From: Streptomyces viridiviolaceus
GTDB taxonomy: Bacteria; Actinomycetota; Actinomycetes; Streptomycetales; Streptomycetaceae
Direction: 5' to 3'
Assembly: GCF_014650995.1 (NCBI RefSeq)
Contig: NZ_BMWA01000010.1
Coordinates: 200,516 to 264,515, forward strand
Length of the DNA stretch: 64,000 nucleotides
Shown here: one piece after another, positions 8,149-16,819 of the stretch
Layout of the letters: each line of letters begins with the position of its first letter
How positions within the stretch are numbered: position 1 is the stretch's first letter
Notes under the pieces: model-generated
Told to the model about the DNA's origin: nothing
The model's database searches: none
What the model saw: the letters and a program-made list of their open reading frames with translations, nothing else
Made by a program: the position numbers and the translations under genes

Positions 8149-8600
8149 AGACCGAGGCGCGTCTGTTCACCCTGGTGGCGGCCTTCTTCGCCGTCATCAC
8201 GATCGGCTACGGCTACTTCTCCGCCGAGCCGGCCGGCACCGCCGTCCTGACCGTCGCCTTCCTGATGTCGTCGCTCGTCGCGTTCTTCCTCCTCGTGCAG
8301 CACCGCAAGCGCGGCCCGCGGGCGCAGGACCGCGACAACGCCGAAGTCGCCGACGGCGCCGGCCCCCTGGAGTTCTTCCCGCCGCGCAGCCACTGGCCGA
8401 TCATGACCGCCCTGGGCGCGGTCCTCCTCGCGCTCGGCGTCGTCTACGGCCTGTGGCTCGCCCTGCTGGGCCTCGGCGTCCTCGCGGGCGGCACCTTCGG
8501 CCTCGTCTTCCAGTACGCGGGACGGGACACTCAGCGCTCCAGCTCGTCCTCGGACGGCTCGGACACCTCCGGCTCCTCCACGTCGACGCGGTCGCCGTAG
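8145..8600 (+). CDS. ctaF: Actinobacterial cytochrome c oxidase subunit IV
   Basis: 151-residue CtaF, the small membrane subunit specific to actinobacterial aa3 oxidase. Two helices lie near residues 8-50, then a conserved GPLEFFPPRSHWP loop and two more helices near 82-126 ending VFQYAGRD. GTG 8145 overlaps the ctaD stop (GTGA), indicating coupling. CtaF proteins usually end soon after FQY. Here a further ~22 Ser/Thr-rich residues are encoded because the gene runs 70 bp into the 3' end of the oppositely oriented cytochrome b gene. Confidence 0.9.
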   Translation: MKTEARLFTLVAAFFAVITIGYGYFSAEPAGTAVLTVAFLMSSLVAFFLLVQHRKRGPRAQDRDNAEVADGAGPLEFFPPRSHWPIMTALGAVLLALGVVYGLWLALLGLGVLAGGTFGLVFQYAGRDTQRSSSSSDGSDTSGSSTSTRSP

Positions 8601-10141
8601 TACCACTGGCTGAGCGTCGCCCGGAGCCTTGCCACCCGCGGCGCCCCGCCTTCGGGCGCGGCCGGCGCGAGCGGCTCGGGCGGGCGCCCCGTCCGCAGCA
8701 CGTACCGCGTCTCCTCGTCCAGGGGTTCGTGGCTCTCGGCGTAGCCGCCCGCGAGCGTCTGCCGCACCTCGCCCGTCTCCTCGCCCTCGGCCAGCCGCTC
8801 GCGGTCCCCTTCCTGCAGCGCCAGGCAGACCCGCTTGGTCACGACGAAGGCGAGCGGTGGCAGCACCACCAGACAGACACGGAACACCCACGTCAGCAGG
8901 TTCAGCGAGATGTCGAAGGTGAAGGCGATGATGTCGTTGCCGCCCGCGGCGGTCAGCACCCCGTAGAAGGTGATCGCGGCGACGCCCAGCCCGGTGCGCA
9001 CGGGCTTGTTCCGGGGGCGGTCGCACAGATGGTGCTCCTGCCGGTCACCGGTCACCCAGCGCTCGAAGAACGGGTACGCGTAGAGCACCGCGAACAGGGC
9101 GCCCGGCAGCACGACCGCGGGCAGCAGCACGTTCCACATCACCGTGTGGCCGGCCACCACCGTCTCCCACGGTGGCACCAGCCGCAGCGCGCCCTCCAGG
9201 AAGCCGACGTACCAGTCCGGCTGCGACCCCGTCGAGACGACGTCCGAGCGATAGGGGCCGTACGCCCAGATCGGATTGATCTGGGCCACCGCCGCGAGCA
9301 CCGTGAGCGCGCCGAAGACCATGAAGAACAGGCCGGTGGAGCCCGCGGCGAACTGCGGGAACATCGGCTTGCCCACGGCGTTGCGGTTGGTGCGGCCGCG
9401 GCCGGCCCAGTGGGTGTGCTTGAGGTAGAAGACCAGGATCAGATGGACCGTGAGGAGCCCCAGCAGCAGCCCGGGAACGAGCAGGATGTGCAGCGAGTAC
9501 AGCCGCGGGATCAGCTCCTCGCCGGGGTACTCGCCACCGAACGCGAACATGCTGACGTACGTCCCCACCACCGGGAGGGACAGCATGATGCCCTGCGCGA
9601 TGCGCAGACCCGTACCGGACAGCAGATCGTCGGGGAGCGAGTACCCGGCGAAGCCCTCGGCGAGCGACAGCAGGAACAGCGTCACGCCGATCATCCAGTT
9701 GGCCTCACGGGGCCGGCGGAACGCGCCGGTGAAGAAGACGCGCAGCAGATGCACTCCGATGGCCGACAGGAACACCAGGGCGGCCCAGTGGTGGAGTTGC
9801 CGGATCAGCAGCCCGCCACGGATGTCGAAGCTGATGTCGACCGTCGAGCGGTACGCCTCCGACATGCGCACCCCGAGCAGCGGCCGGTACGAGCCCTCGT
9901 AGACGACCTGCGTCATCGAGGGCTGGAAGAACAGCGTCAGCCAGACACCGGTCAGCAGCAGCACGACGAAGCTGTAGAGGGCGATCTCGCCCAGCAGGAA
10001 CGACCAGTGGTCGGGGAATGCCTTGCGCAGCAGCCCCCCGCCCTCACAGACGGGGAGCCGCTCATCCGCCCAGTCGACCGTGCGTTCGGCCGCGTAGCGG
10101 GCCCGCGCGCCGGCGCGGGCCCTTCTCCTCTTCAACAGCAC
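8531..10141 (-). CDS. qcrB: Cytochrome bc1 complex cytochrome b subunit, accessory copy
   Basis: 536-residue QcrB-type cytochrome b. The N-terminal segment FPDHWSFLLGEIALYSFVVL, the first heme histidines in LHHWAALVFLSAIGVHLLR, the second pair in SLHILLVPGLLLGLLTVHL, and the Qo-site region (PIWAYGPY, then PDWYVGFLEGALRL) are intact. Protons are moved during menaquinol oxidation in the bc1-aa3 supercomplex. The likely start is GTG 10141; an ATG a few bases upstream is out of frame. QcrA (Rieske) and QcrC are not adjacent. The gene converges on ctaF with a 70-bp tail-to-tail overlap. With ctaD/ctaF it forms a partial, probably condition-specific duplicate of the respiratory supercomplex. Confidence 0.93.
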   Translation of the reverse strand: MLLKRRRARAGARARYAAERTVDWADERLPVCEGGGLLRKAFPDHWSFLLGEIALYSFVVLLLTGVWLTLFFQPSMTQVVYEGSYRPLLGVRMSEAYRSTVDISFDIRGGLLIRQLHHWAALVFLSAIGVHLLRVFFTGAFRRPREANWMIGVTLFLLSLAEGFAGYSLPDDLLSGTGLRIAQGIMLSLPVVGTYVSMFAFGGEYPGEELIPRLYSLHILLVPGLLLGLLTVHLILVFYLKHTHWAGRGRTNRNAVGKPMFPQFAAGSTGLFFMVFGALTVLAAVAQINPIWAYGPYRSDVVSTGSQPDWYVGFLEGALRLVPPWETVVAGHTVMWNVLLPAVVLPGALFAVLYAYPFFERWVTGDRQEHHLCDRPRNKPVRTGLGVAAITFYGVLTAAGGNDIIAFTFDISLNLLTWVFRVCLVVLPPLAFVVTKRVCLALQEGDRERLAEGEETGEVRQTLAGGYAESHEPLDEETRYVLRTGRPPEPLAPAAPEGGAPRVARLRATLSQWYYGDRVDVEEPEVSEPSEDELER

Positions 10142-10174
10142 GGCGCATGGGTTCCCCGGCGGCCGTGCCGGAAA

Positions 10175-10525
10175 TCACCTGCGGTCACCCTTCGGCTTGC
10201 CCCGCTGGTCCGGAGTGCCGTGCGGCGGCGGGCTGAACGGCTCCGGAGAGGTCGCGGGCGACACGGGCGAACCCGTGTGGCCCTGAGTCTGCTCGGGGCG
10301 TACGGCACCGGGGTCGCCGGACGACGGTTCGGCCCCGGACTGCAACTGCTCCAGACGGGTCGCCAGCAGCTCCGTCACCGGGAGACGGTCGGCGTGCGAC
10401 CGTTCGTACGCCAGCAGTTCCTCCACCTCCTCCACGCCCAGCGACCGGATACGGCTCTCCAGACTCCCGATCGGCAGATGGTCGTAGTCGGGCAGCGGCA
10501 GGGTGTTGCGGGCCGGGTCGGCCAT
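10175..10525 (-). CDS. DUF8129-type small protein (lipid-droplet-associated-like)
   Basis: 116 residues. An N-terminal conserved block (LPLPDYDHLPIGSLESRIRSL, then LLAYERSHADRLPVTELLATRLEQL) is followed by a disordered Pro/Ser/Gly-rich tail. The helical block resembles the DUF8129 family seen in actinobacterial lipid-droplet-associated proteins; a molecular function is not established from sequence. I chose ATG 10525 because residues further upstream are low-complexity. It lies 85 bp downstream of the DUF6479 gene on the same strand and may be co-transcribed from its sigma-B-type promoter. Confidence 0.75.
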   Translation of the reverse strand: MADPARNTLPLPDYDHLPIGSLESRIRSLGVEEVEELLAYERSHADRLPVTELLATRLEQLQSGAEPSSGDPGAVRPEQTQGHTGSPVSPATSPEPFSPPPHGTPDQRGKPKGDRR

Positions 10526-10610
10526 GGTTCTCACTTCTCTCTGTGCGGCGGCCCGGGCGCGGCGGCCCCGGCACTCCGGGCCCTTCGAAGGCCTTCGGGT
10601 CGGTTCCGGT

Positions 10611-10967
10611 TCAGCGGGCCCCCGGCCCGCCACTGCCGAACGAACCGCTGCCGCCCTCGTTCCAGCGGGGCCGTTCCCCTTCGGGGGCGGAGCGGCTGCC
10701 CTGGTGCCGAAGCTCGTGCGGCAGCATCCGGTCGTCGCTCCTGGGCACCTCCTCGGGCTCCCGGTTCTCCTGGACCTCGCGGACCGGTCCGTCCGCGGGC
10801 GGCCGGGGCTGCTCGTCGGGACGGGGCGGCGCGGGCTCCCTGCGTTTGACGCGGATGCCGAACGCGAAGGCGCCGATCAGCAGCGCCACCACCACGACAC
10901 CCGCCACGATCAGTCCCACACCGGCGGCGCCGGAACTCGCGGCCATCTCCATCCATGCGCTAGTCAT
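10611..10967 (-). CDS. DUF6479 family single-pass membrane protein
   Basis: 118 residues: a short N-terminus, one transmembrane helix at about residues 14-36 (GVGLIVAGVVVVALLIGAF), then a charged, Pro-rich cytoplasmic tail ending RWNEGGSGSFGSGGPG, which is typical of the Streptomyces DUF6479 family. Function is unknown. ATG 10967 has no ribosome-binding site but sits 9 bases after the -10 of a GGTT-N15-GGGTAC promoter, so translation of a nearly leaderless mRNA is likely. The promoter places it among general stress genes. Confidence 0.82.
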   Translation of the reverse strand: MTSAWMEMAASSGAAGVGLIVAGVVVVALLIGAFAFGIRVKRREPAPPRPDEQPRPPADGPVREVQENREPEEVPRSDDRMLPHELRHQGSRSAPEGERPRWNEGGSGSFGSGGPGAR

Positions 10968-10976
10968 GCCGCGCGA

Positions 10977-11001
10977 GTACCCCCGGCGCACGTCACCAAC
11001 C
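10977..11001 (-). promoter_or_regulatory. Sigma-B-type promoter before the DUF6479 gene
   Basis: On the minus strand: GGTT (11001-10998), 15 bases, GGGTAC (10982-10977). The start codon (10967) follows after 9 bases, implying a leader of only a few bases. Confidence 0.6.
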
Positions 11002-11004
11002 TGC

Positions 11005-11409
11005 TCAGCCCGACCGGGCCGCTCGCGTCTGCGAACGGTTCGCCTTGCGGATGGCGTCGAGCAGTTCCGTCTTGGACATCCGTGACCGGCCCTCGACGCC
11101 CAGCCGCCGAGCCACGCCGTAGAGGTGTTCCTTCGAAGCGCTCTCGTCGACGCCCTCGCCGCTGCGGCCGCCCTGCTGCCGGGGCCGGGCCGACTGCGGG
11201 TCGGAGGGGCCCTTGCGGCCGCCCTCCTTGCGCTCCCAGTGGTCGCCGACCTTCTCGTACATGTGCTTGAGCGCCCCGTAGGCCACCCGGTGGGCCCGTT
11301 CGCCCTCGCCGTACTCCTCCACGGCAGAGTCATGGGCCTTGATCCACGTGCGCTGGGCCTCCTCCGATGACCGCTCCAGGGTCGACGGCAGTTCCTGTCG
11401 TCCCGGCAT
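11005..11409 (-). CDS. ChaB-like / Rho-N domain protein
   Basis: 134 residues. The N-terminal half (residues about 5-60) is a ChaB-like domain (LPSTLERSSEEAQRTWIKAHDSA…HRVAYGALKHMYEK). A basic linker follows, then a C-terminal Rho-N/SAP-like motif (SKEHLYGVARRLGVEGRSRMSKTELLDAIRKAN). Such ChaB-Rho-N proteins are common small actinobacterial genes, often found among stress genes; a nucleic-acid-binding role is inferred from the Rho-N motif. ATG 11409 fits the domain start. It is divergent from the Cys-rich copper protein gene. Confidence 0.85.
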   Translation of the reverse strand: MPGRQELPSTLERSSEEAQRTWIKAHDSAVEEYGEGERAHRVAYGALKHMYEKVGDHWERKEGGRKGPSDPQSARPRQQGGRSGEGVDESASKEHLYGVARRLGVEGRSRMSKTELLDAIRKANRSQTRAARSG

Positions 11410-11545
11410 GGTCGTGCACCTCCGTCCGTCGTCGCTTCCGGCGGGTCCACGGGTGCCCGGCGACGAAGCCGGAAAACGGGCCGGAACCCTTGGGAACACC
11501 GGGTTCGCCGGGTTTGCCGCCGCCCCTTCCGGCAACCCGCGGAGT

Positions 11546-11923
11546 GTGACATCGACGACGACTTCCCAGCAGGAGCTCTTCCGCTTCCTCGAAGATCGCT
11601 TCGCATGTGCACAGGCGTGCACCGAGTGTGCGCGGGCCTGCGCGCTGCGCGCGAGTCTCGTGGAACCGGACGGGACCGAGAAACAGGAACTGGTGCGCCG
11701 CAAGGGCATCATGTGCGCGGAGGTGTGCGACGCGACGTGCCGGGTGCTGTCCGAGCAGAACCAGGTGGACGAGTCCGCGATCCGGGTCCAGCTGGAGTGG
11801 TGCCGGCAGGTGTGCCTGGAGAGCGCGCACGTCTTCGACGAATGCCCCGGCGCGGAGGACGGCGCCGAGGCGAGCCGCGCCTGCGCCCGGGCCTGCGACG
11901 ACTTCCTCGCCACCCTCCGCTGA
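11546..11923 (+). CDS. Four-helix-bundle copper-binding protein (Csp-like)
   Basis: 125 residues with 12 cysteines arranged in helical C-x3-C steps (FACAQACTECARAC; IMCAEVCDATC; WCRQVC; SRACARAC). This pattern is characteristic of the Csp/DUF326 copper-storage four-helix bundle, in which cysteines line the core and bind many Cu(I) ions. There is no signal peptide, so it is a cytosolic form. GTG 11546 is favoured because the upstream frame lacks family similarity. Role: buffering or detoxification of copper, plausibly related to the nearby copper-containing oxidase genes (inference). Confidence 0.88.
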   Translation: MTSTTTSQQELFRFLEDRFACAQACTECARACALRASLVEPDGTEKQELVRRKGIMCAEVCDATCRVLSEQNQVDESAIRVQLEWCRQVCLESAHVFDECPGAEDGAEASRACARACDDFLATLR

Positions 11924-11963
11924 GGCCCTGGGGCCACGACCCGTACGGCGTTAGCCTGCGGGT

Positions 11964-12821
11964 ATGACGGTGACGCGGACGGGCGACCCGGGGCTGTTCG
12001 GCCCGGACTCGGTGACCTGGCAGGCCCATGCCGACCCGATGATGTGGATCGCCGGGATCCGTGCCCTCTACCTCCAGGCCCTGCACCCGCGCGCCGTGCG
12101 CGGCGTCATGCAGAACTCCGACTTCCGGCGCGACGCCTGGGGGCGGCTGATGCGCACCGCCGGCTTCGTCGGCACGACGACGTACGGCACCACCGAGGCC
12201 GCCGAGCGGGCAGGTGCCCGGGTACGGAAGATCCACCGCATGCTCGGGGCGACGGACCCGGACACGGGGGAGAGGTACGGCATCGACGAACCGGCGCTGC
12301 TGCTGTGGGTGCACTGCGCCGAGATCGACTCCTACCTGCACGTGCTCAGACGCTCCGGATTCCCGCTCACCGACGCCCTGGCCGACCGCTACCTCGCCGA
12401 GCACCGGCACAGCGCCCGCCTGGTCGGCCTCGACCCCGACGCCGTACCCGCGAGCCGGGCCGAGCTCGCCGCCTACTTCGCACGGGTGCGGCCCGAGCTG
12501 GCCGCGGGGGACGAGGCACGCGAGGTGGACGACTTCCTGCTCCGCCCGCCGACGCACCCGCTGCTGGTCCCGGCGCGCGCGTTGCTGTGGCGGCGGGTGG
12601 CACAGCTGGCGTACGCCTCCCTACCGCAATACGCGCACGTGCTCTACGGCAGACCGGCCCCCGCACCCGCCACCGTCACCCGCCGGCTACGGGTCACGGG
12701 AGCCCTGCTGCGCCGGATTCCCGCACGTCTGCGCTGGCAGCTGCCGCCCAAACACATCCTGCGCGCCATGGCGCGGCTCGGACCGGACGCGCGTCCGGCA
12801 CCGTACAAACTCGGACGATAA
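11964..12821 (+). CDS. Oxygenase MpaB family protein (DUF2236)
   Basis: 285 residues. It matches the MpaB/DUF2236 family, which includes the latex-clearing-protein-like heme b oxygenases: WIAGIRALYLQALHPRAVRGVMQNSDFR, FVGTTTYGT and LLLWVHCAEIDSYL are typical conserved blocks, with HPR and HCAE as candidate heme or metal residues. The natural substrate is unknown. A TAGCCT -10-like element (11952-11957) lies 6 bases before the ATG, so the transcript may be leaderless. It precedes the kinase gene in the same direction with a 65-bp gap. Confidence 0.88.
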   Translation: MTVTRTGDPGLFGPDSVTWQAHADPMMWIAGIRALYLQALHPRAVRGVMQNSDFRRDAWGRLMRTAGFVGTTTYGTTEAAERAGARVRKIHRMLGATDPDTGERYGIDEPALLLWVHCAEIDSYLHVLRRSGFPLTDALADRYLAEHRHSARLVGLDPDAVPASRAELAAYFARVRPELAAGDEAREVDDFLLRPPTHPLLVPARALLWRRVAQLAYASLPQYAHVLYGRPAPAPATVTRRLRVTGALLRRIPARLRWQLPPKHILRAMARLGPDARPAPYKLGR

Positions 12822-12886
12822 ACCGCCATACTGGACCGGCCAGGGGAGGGCGGGGCGACAGTGACGAGGCGGGGGCGGGCGCCGAG

Positions 12887-15112
12887 ATGGGGGACAGCAC
12901 GCTGATCCAGGGCCGGTACCGGTTGCTCGACCGGATCGGGCGCGGCGGCATGGGCGAGGTATGGCGGGCGCGGGACGAGTCGCTGGGCCGCCGCGTCGCC
13001 GTCAAGTGCCTCAAGCCGCTGGGAGCGCAGCACGACCATTCCTTCACCCGCGTCCTGCGGGAGCGGTTCCGGCGCGAGGCCCGCGTGGCCGCCGCCCTCC
13101 AGCACCGCGGGGTGACCGTCGTGCACGACTTCGGCGAGTCCGACGGCGTGCTCTTCCTCGTCATGGAACTGCTGGAGGGCCGCAACCTCAGCCAGCTCCT
13201 GGAGGACAACAAGCACCACCCGCTGCCGGTCCCCGACGTCGTCGACATCGCCGATCAGGTGGCCGCCGCCCTCGCCTACACCCACGAACAGGGCATCGTC
13301 CACCGGGACCTGAAGCCGGCGAACATCGTGCGGCTCGCCGACGGCACGGTGAAGATCTGCGACTTCGGCATCGCCCGGCTCGGCCACGACGTCGGGTTCA
13401 CCGCCCGCCTCACCGGCACCGGCATCGCCATGGGCACCCCCCACTACATGTCGCCGGAGCAGATCGGCGGCACCGAGGTGGACCGGCGCAGCGACCTCTA
13501 CTCGCTGGGCTGCGTGCTCTACGAGATCGCCACCGGCGTACCCCCGTTCGATCTCGACGACGCCTGGGCGATCCTCGTCGGCCACCGCGACACCCCGCCC
13601 GAACCGCCGCGCCGGCACCGCCCCGAACTGCCCGGGTACCTGGAGCGGATCATCCTGGACCTGCTGGCCAAGCGGCCCGAACGGCGTCCGCAGGACGCCC
13701 GTGAACTGGGCCGCCGGATCGCCGCCGGCCGCACGGCACCGGCGTACGTGCCCGTTGTGGCCGCTCCCCGGCCGGAGCTGCCCGAGCCGGTGGGACACAA
13801 GCTGCCCTCCTGGACGGCCGGCATGACCACCGGCCACAAGGCGACCGGCACCGGACTGCGCTCCACACCCCCGGACCCCGGGGCCGGTCTGTCCGGCGAC
13901 TGGATCCCGCGGCCCGCCGACGACGAGGACGCGCGGCCCGTGCCCGACGAGCGGCCCGACCCGCCGCCGGAAGCCGTCACCTCGCTGGCGGGGCGGCACA
14001 ACGCGGGCCTGAGCCTGGGGCGGCTCGGCCGCTGGACCGAGGCGGGCGAGGTGCACCGCGCGGTGGCGGGCGAACGCGAGCGCCTGCTCGGCCCCGACCA
14101 CCCCGACACCCTCGCCAGCCGTCACGAGCTCGCCTTCACCCTCAGCCGCACCGGCCGTCCAGCCGACGCGCTGCACGCCTACAAGCGGGTGGCCGAGGCC
14201 AGGATCCGCGTGCTCGGCCCCGACCATCCCGACACCCTCGCCACCCGCCAGGAGATGGCGTACGTCCTGGGCCGGCTGGGCCGGTACGACGACGCCCACC
14301 AGGTCTACACGTCGGTCCTCGCCGTCCGGGAGCGCACCATGGGCGCCGACCACCCCGACACGCTGCGCTGCCGTCACAACCTCGCCTTCAACCTGGGCCG
14401 GCTCGGCCGCCCGGAGGAAGCCCACCGCATGGCCCGCGAGGTGGCCGCCGCCCGCGCCCGCGTGCTCGGTCCCGACCATCCCGACACCCTGGTCACCCGC
14501 TACGAGGTCGCCTACGCCCTCGGCCGGCTGGGTCGCTGGCAGGAGGCGCTGCGGACCTACCGCGAGGTCGCCGAGGCCCGCGACCGGGCGCTCGGCCCGG
14601 ACCACCCCGACACCCTCGCCGCCCGCTACGAGATCGGCATCAGCCTGGGTCGTCTCGGCCGCAGCGCCGAGGCGCTGACGCTGTACGGCGAGCTGGTCGA
14701 GGACCGCACCCGCGTCCTGGGCGCCGAGCACCCCGAGACCCTGCGCGCCCGGCACGGCCTGGGCGTCAACCTGGGGCGGCTGGGCCGCTGGGAGGACGCG
14801 CTCACCGAGTCCCGCTCGCTGTGCGCGATCCGCGAGCGCGTGCTCGGCCCCGACCACCCGGACACGCTGGTCAGCCGCCGGGAGGTCGCCGTGGGCCTCG
14901 GCTGGCTGGGCCGCTGGGCCGACGCCCTGGCCGAGTACCGGCAGGTCGCCGACGCGCGCGAGCGGGTCCTCGGCCCCGACCACCCGGACACCGTCGCCAG
15001 CCGTGACGACGAGGCCCACTGCCTGCAGCAGCTCGGCCGGGGCGCCGAGGCCGTGGACCTGTACCGCAGGGCGGCGGTGGTGCGGCGGCAGGGGGCGTCG
15101 GGCAGCCGCTGA
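12887..15112 (+). CDS. Serine/threonine protein kinase with C-terminal TPR array
   Basis: 741 residues. The kinase domain spans about residues 9-275: glycine loop IGRGGMGEVW, Lys40, catalytic H139-R-D141 with N146, D159-F-G, and the activation segment GTPHYMSPEQ. It is a complete PknB-type active site. After a Pro-rich linker, residues about 365-735 form eight or nine 42-residue TPR units (LGPDHPDTL…R…LGRLGRW…EAL…Y). There is no transmembrane helix, unlike PASTA-type kinases, so it is cytosolic and probably scaffolds substrates through its TPRs. ATG 12887 is used; the nearby GTG at 12861 is out of frame. The TPR unit is the same class as the partial protein at the window start. Confidence 0.95.
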   Translation: MGDSTLIQGRYRLLDRIGRGGMGEVWRARDESLGRRVAVKCLKPLGAQHDHSFTRVLRERFRREARVAAALQHRGVTVVHDFGESDGVLFLVMELLEGRNLSQLLEDNKHHPLPVPDVVDIADQVAAALAYTHEQGIVHRDLKPANIVRLADGTVKICDFGIARLGHDVGFTARLTGTGIAMGTPHYMSPEQIGGTEVDRRSDLYSLGCVLYEIATGVPPFDLDDAWAILVGHRDTPPEPPRRHRPELPGYLERIILDLLAKRPERRPQDARELGRRIAAGRTAPAYVPVVAAPRPELPEPVGHKLPSWTAGMTTGHKATGTGLRSTPPDPGAGLSGDWIPRPADDEDARPVPDERPDPPPEAVTSLAGRHNAGLSLGRLGRWTEAGEVHRAVAGERERLLGPDHPDTLASRHELAFTLSRTGRPADALHAYKRVAEARIRVLGPDHPDTLATRQEMAYVLGRLGRYDDAHQVYTSVLAVRERTMGADHPDTLRCRHNLAFNLGRLGRPEEAHRMAREVAAARARVLGPDHPDTLVTRYEVAYALGRLGRWQEALRTYREVAEARDRALGPDHPDTLAARYEIGISLGRLGRSAEALTLYGELVEDRTRVLGAEHPETLRARHGLGVNLGRLGRWEDALTESRSLCAIRERVLGPDHPDTLVSRREVAVGLGWLGRWADALAEYRQVADARERVLGPDHPDTVASRDDEAHCLQQLGRGAEAVDLYRRAAVVRRQGASGSR

Positions 15113-15166
15113 TCCGGGGCACGGCCGGCCTCTGGCGATGTGGATCACGGCGTGCTACCAAGAGCC

Positions 15167-16735
15167 ATGGCCCCACACCACGCATCCCGTGCCTACGACG
15201 CCGTCATCGTCGGCGGCGGCCACAACGGCCTGGTCGCCGCCGCCTACCTGGCCCGCGCGGGGCGCTCCGTGCTGGTGCTGGAGCGGCTCGGCCACACCGG
15301 GGGCGCGGCCGTCTCCACGCGGCCGTTCGCCGGGGTCGACGCGCGGCTGTCCCGGTACTCGTACCTGGTCAGCCTGCTCCCGAGCAAGATCGTGCGGGAC
15401 CTGGACCTGGAGTTCCGGGTGCGCGGGCGCACCGTCTCCTCGTACACGCCCGTCGAGCGGGACGGACGGCCCACCGGGCTCCTCGTCGGCGGGGGCGAGC
15501 GGCGGACGCGGGAGTCCTTCGCCCGGCTCACCGGCTCGGACCGGGAGTACGCGGCCTGGCAGCGCTTCTACGGCACGACCGGCCGGGTCGCCCGGCGGGT
15601 CTTCCCGACGCTCACCGAGCCCTTGCCCACCCGGGAGGAGCTGCGCCGCCGCATCGACGACGAGGAGACCTGGCGGGCCCTGTTCGAGGAGCCGATCGGC
15701 GTCGCCGTCGAAAAGCACTTCTCGGACGACCTGGTGCGGGGCGTGGTCCTCACCGACGCACTGATCGGCACCTTCGCCGACGCGCACGATCCCTCCCTGA
15801 AGCAGAACCGCTGCTTCCTGTACCACGTGATCGGCGGCGGCACCGGTGCCTGGGACGTTCCGGTCGGCGGCATGGGTGCCCTCACCGACGCGCTGGCGCA
15901 CGCGGCGCGGGCAGCGGGGGCCGTACTCGCCACCGGGCACGAGGCGGTGCGCATCGACACGGACGGCCGGACGGCCGAGGTCACCTACCGCACGGCCGAC
16001 GGCGAGGGCGTCGCCGCCGCGCGCCATGTCCTGGTGAACGCCTCGCCGCAGGAGCTGGCGGTCCTGACCGGCGCGGCCCCGCCGCCGCCCGCCGAGGGCG
16101 CCCAGCTCAAGGTGAACATGCTGCTGACGCGGCTGCCGGCGCTGCGCGACCCGGCCGTCGACCCCCGCGAGGCGTTCGCCGGGACCTTCCACATCGCCGA
16201 GGGCTACGAGCAGCTCGGCGCCGCGTACGCCCGGGCCGCCGCCGGGGAACCGCCCGCCGCGCCCCCCTCCGAGATCTACTGCCACTCCCTGACCGACCCG
16301 ACGATCCTCGGCCCGGACCTGGCCGAGCGGGGCATGCACACGCTCACCCTGTTCGGCCTGCACACACCCGCGCGGCTGTTCGCACGGGACAATGACGCCG
16401 TGCGCGAGGAGCTGCTCGCCTCGACCCTCGCCCAGCTCGACGTCCACCTCGCCGAACCCCTCGCCTCCTGCCTCGCGACCGATGCCGACGGGCGCCCCTG
16501 CATCGAGGCGAAGACCCCGCTGGACCTGGAGCGCGACCTGCGCCTGCCGGGCGGCAACATCTTCCACCGCGAGCTGTCCTGGCCCCACGCCCAGGAGGGC
16601 GCCGGCCGCTGGGGCGTGGCGACCGGGCACGCGAACGTGCTGCTGTGCGGAGCGGGCGCGGTGCGCGGGGGAGGGGTCAGCGGGGTGCCGGGGCACAACG
16701 CGGCCATGGCGGTGCTGGAGTCGCCGGAGCGCTGA
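15167..16735 (+). CDS. Phytoene-desaturase-like FAD-dependent oxidoreductase
   Basis: 522-residue NAD(P)/FAD-dependent oxidoreductase of the carotenoid desaturase/PYROXD2 class. The dinucleotide-binding motif VIVGGGHNGLVAAAYLARAG is at residues about 13-32, with a C-terminal FAD segment NVLLCGAGAVRGGGVSGVPGHNAA. No crt genes are adjacent, so a role in carotenoid synthesis is not supported; a general flavin amine/alkene oxidoreductase is all that can be said. ATG 15167 begins just before the Rossmann fold. Confidence 0.88.
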   Translation: MAPHHASRAYDAVIVGGGHNGLVAAAYLARAGRSVLVLERLGHTGGAAVSTRPFAGVDARLSRYSYLVSLLPSKIVRDLDLEFRVRGRTVSSYTPVERDGRPTGLLVGGGERRTRESFARLTGSDREYAAWQRFYGTTGRVARRVFPTLTEPLPTREELRRRIDDEETWRALFEEPIGVAVEKHFSDDLVRGVVLTDALIGTFADAHDPSLKQNRCFLYHVIGGGTGAWDVPVGGMGALTDALAHAARAAGAVLATGHEAVRIDTDGRTAEVTYRTADGEGVAAARHVLVNASPQELAVLTGAAPPPPAEGAQLKVNMLLTRLPALRDPAVDPREAFAGTFHIAEGYEQLGAAYARAAAGEPPAAPPSEIYCHSLTDPTILGPDLAERGMHTLTLFGLHTPARLFARDNDAVREELLASTLAQLDVHLAEPLASCLATDADGRPCIEAKTPLDLERDLRLPGGNIFHRELSWPHAQEGAGRWGVATGHANVLLCGAGAVRGGGVSGVPGHNAAMAVLESPER

Positions 16736-16741
16736 GGGTCT

Positions 16742-16766
16742 GCATGCGTCGGGGTGTGCGGGGTAC
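16742..16766 (+). promoter_or_regulatory. Sigma-B-type promoter before the DUF2795 gene
   Basis: GCAT (16742-16745), 15 bases, GGGTAC (16761-16766), 54 bases before the ATG at 16820. Confidence 0.55.
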
Positions 16767-16819
16767 CGCGACATAACGGAAATTCCGTACAGCCGACCCG
16801 CACGGACAAGGAGCCTGTC

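Noticed and set aside
11960..11965. GGGTAT near the MpaB gene
   Set aside because: It overlaps the start codon, so it cannot be that gene's -10.
12644..15148. 834-codon minus-strand open frame
   Set aside because: Antisense of the kinase-TPR gene; the repeats on the real strand create a regular but meaningless translation.
15167..16735. Carotenoid biosynthesis gene crtI
   Set aside because: Fold is similar, but no crt genes are near and the sequence is of the broader PYROXD2-like class.
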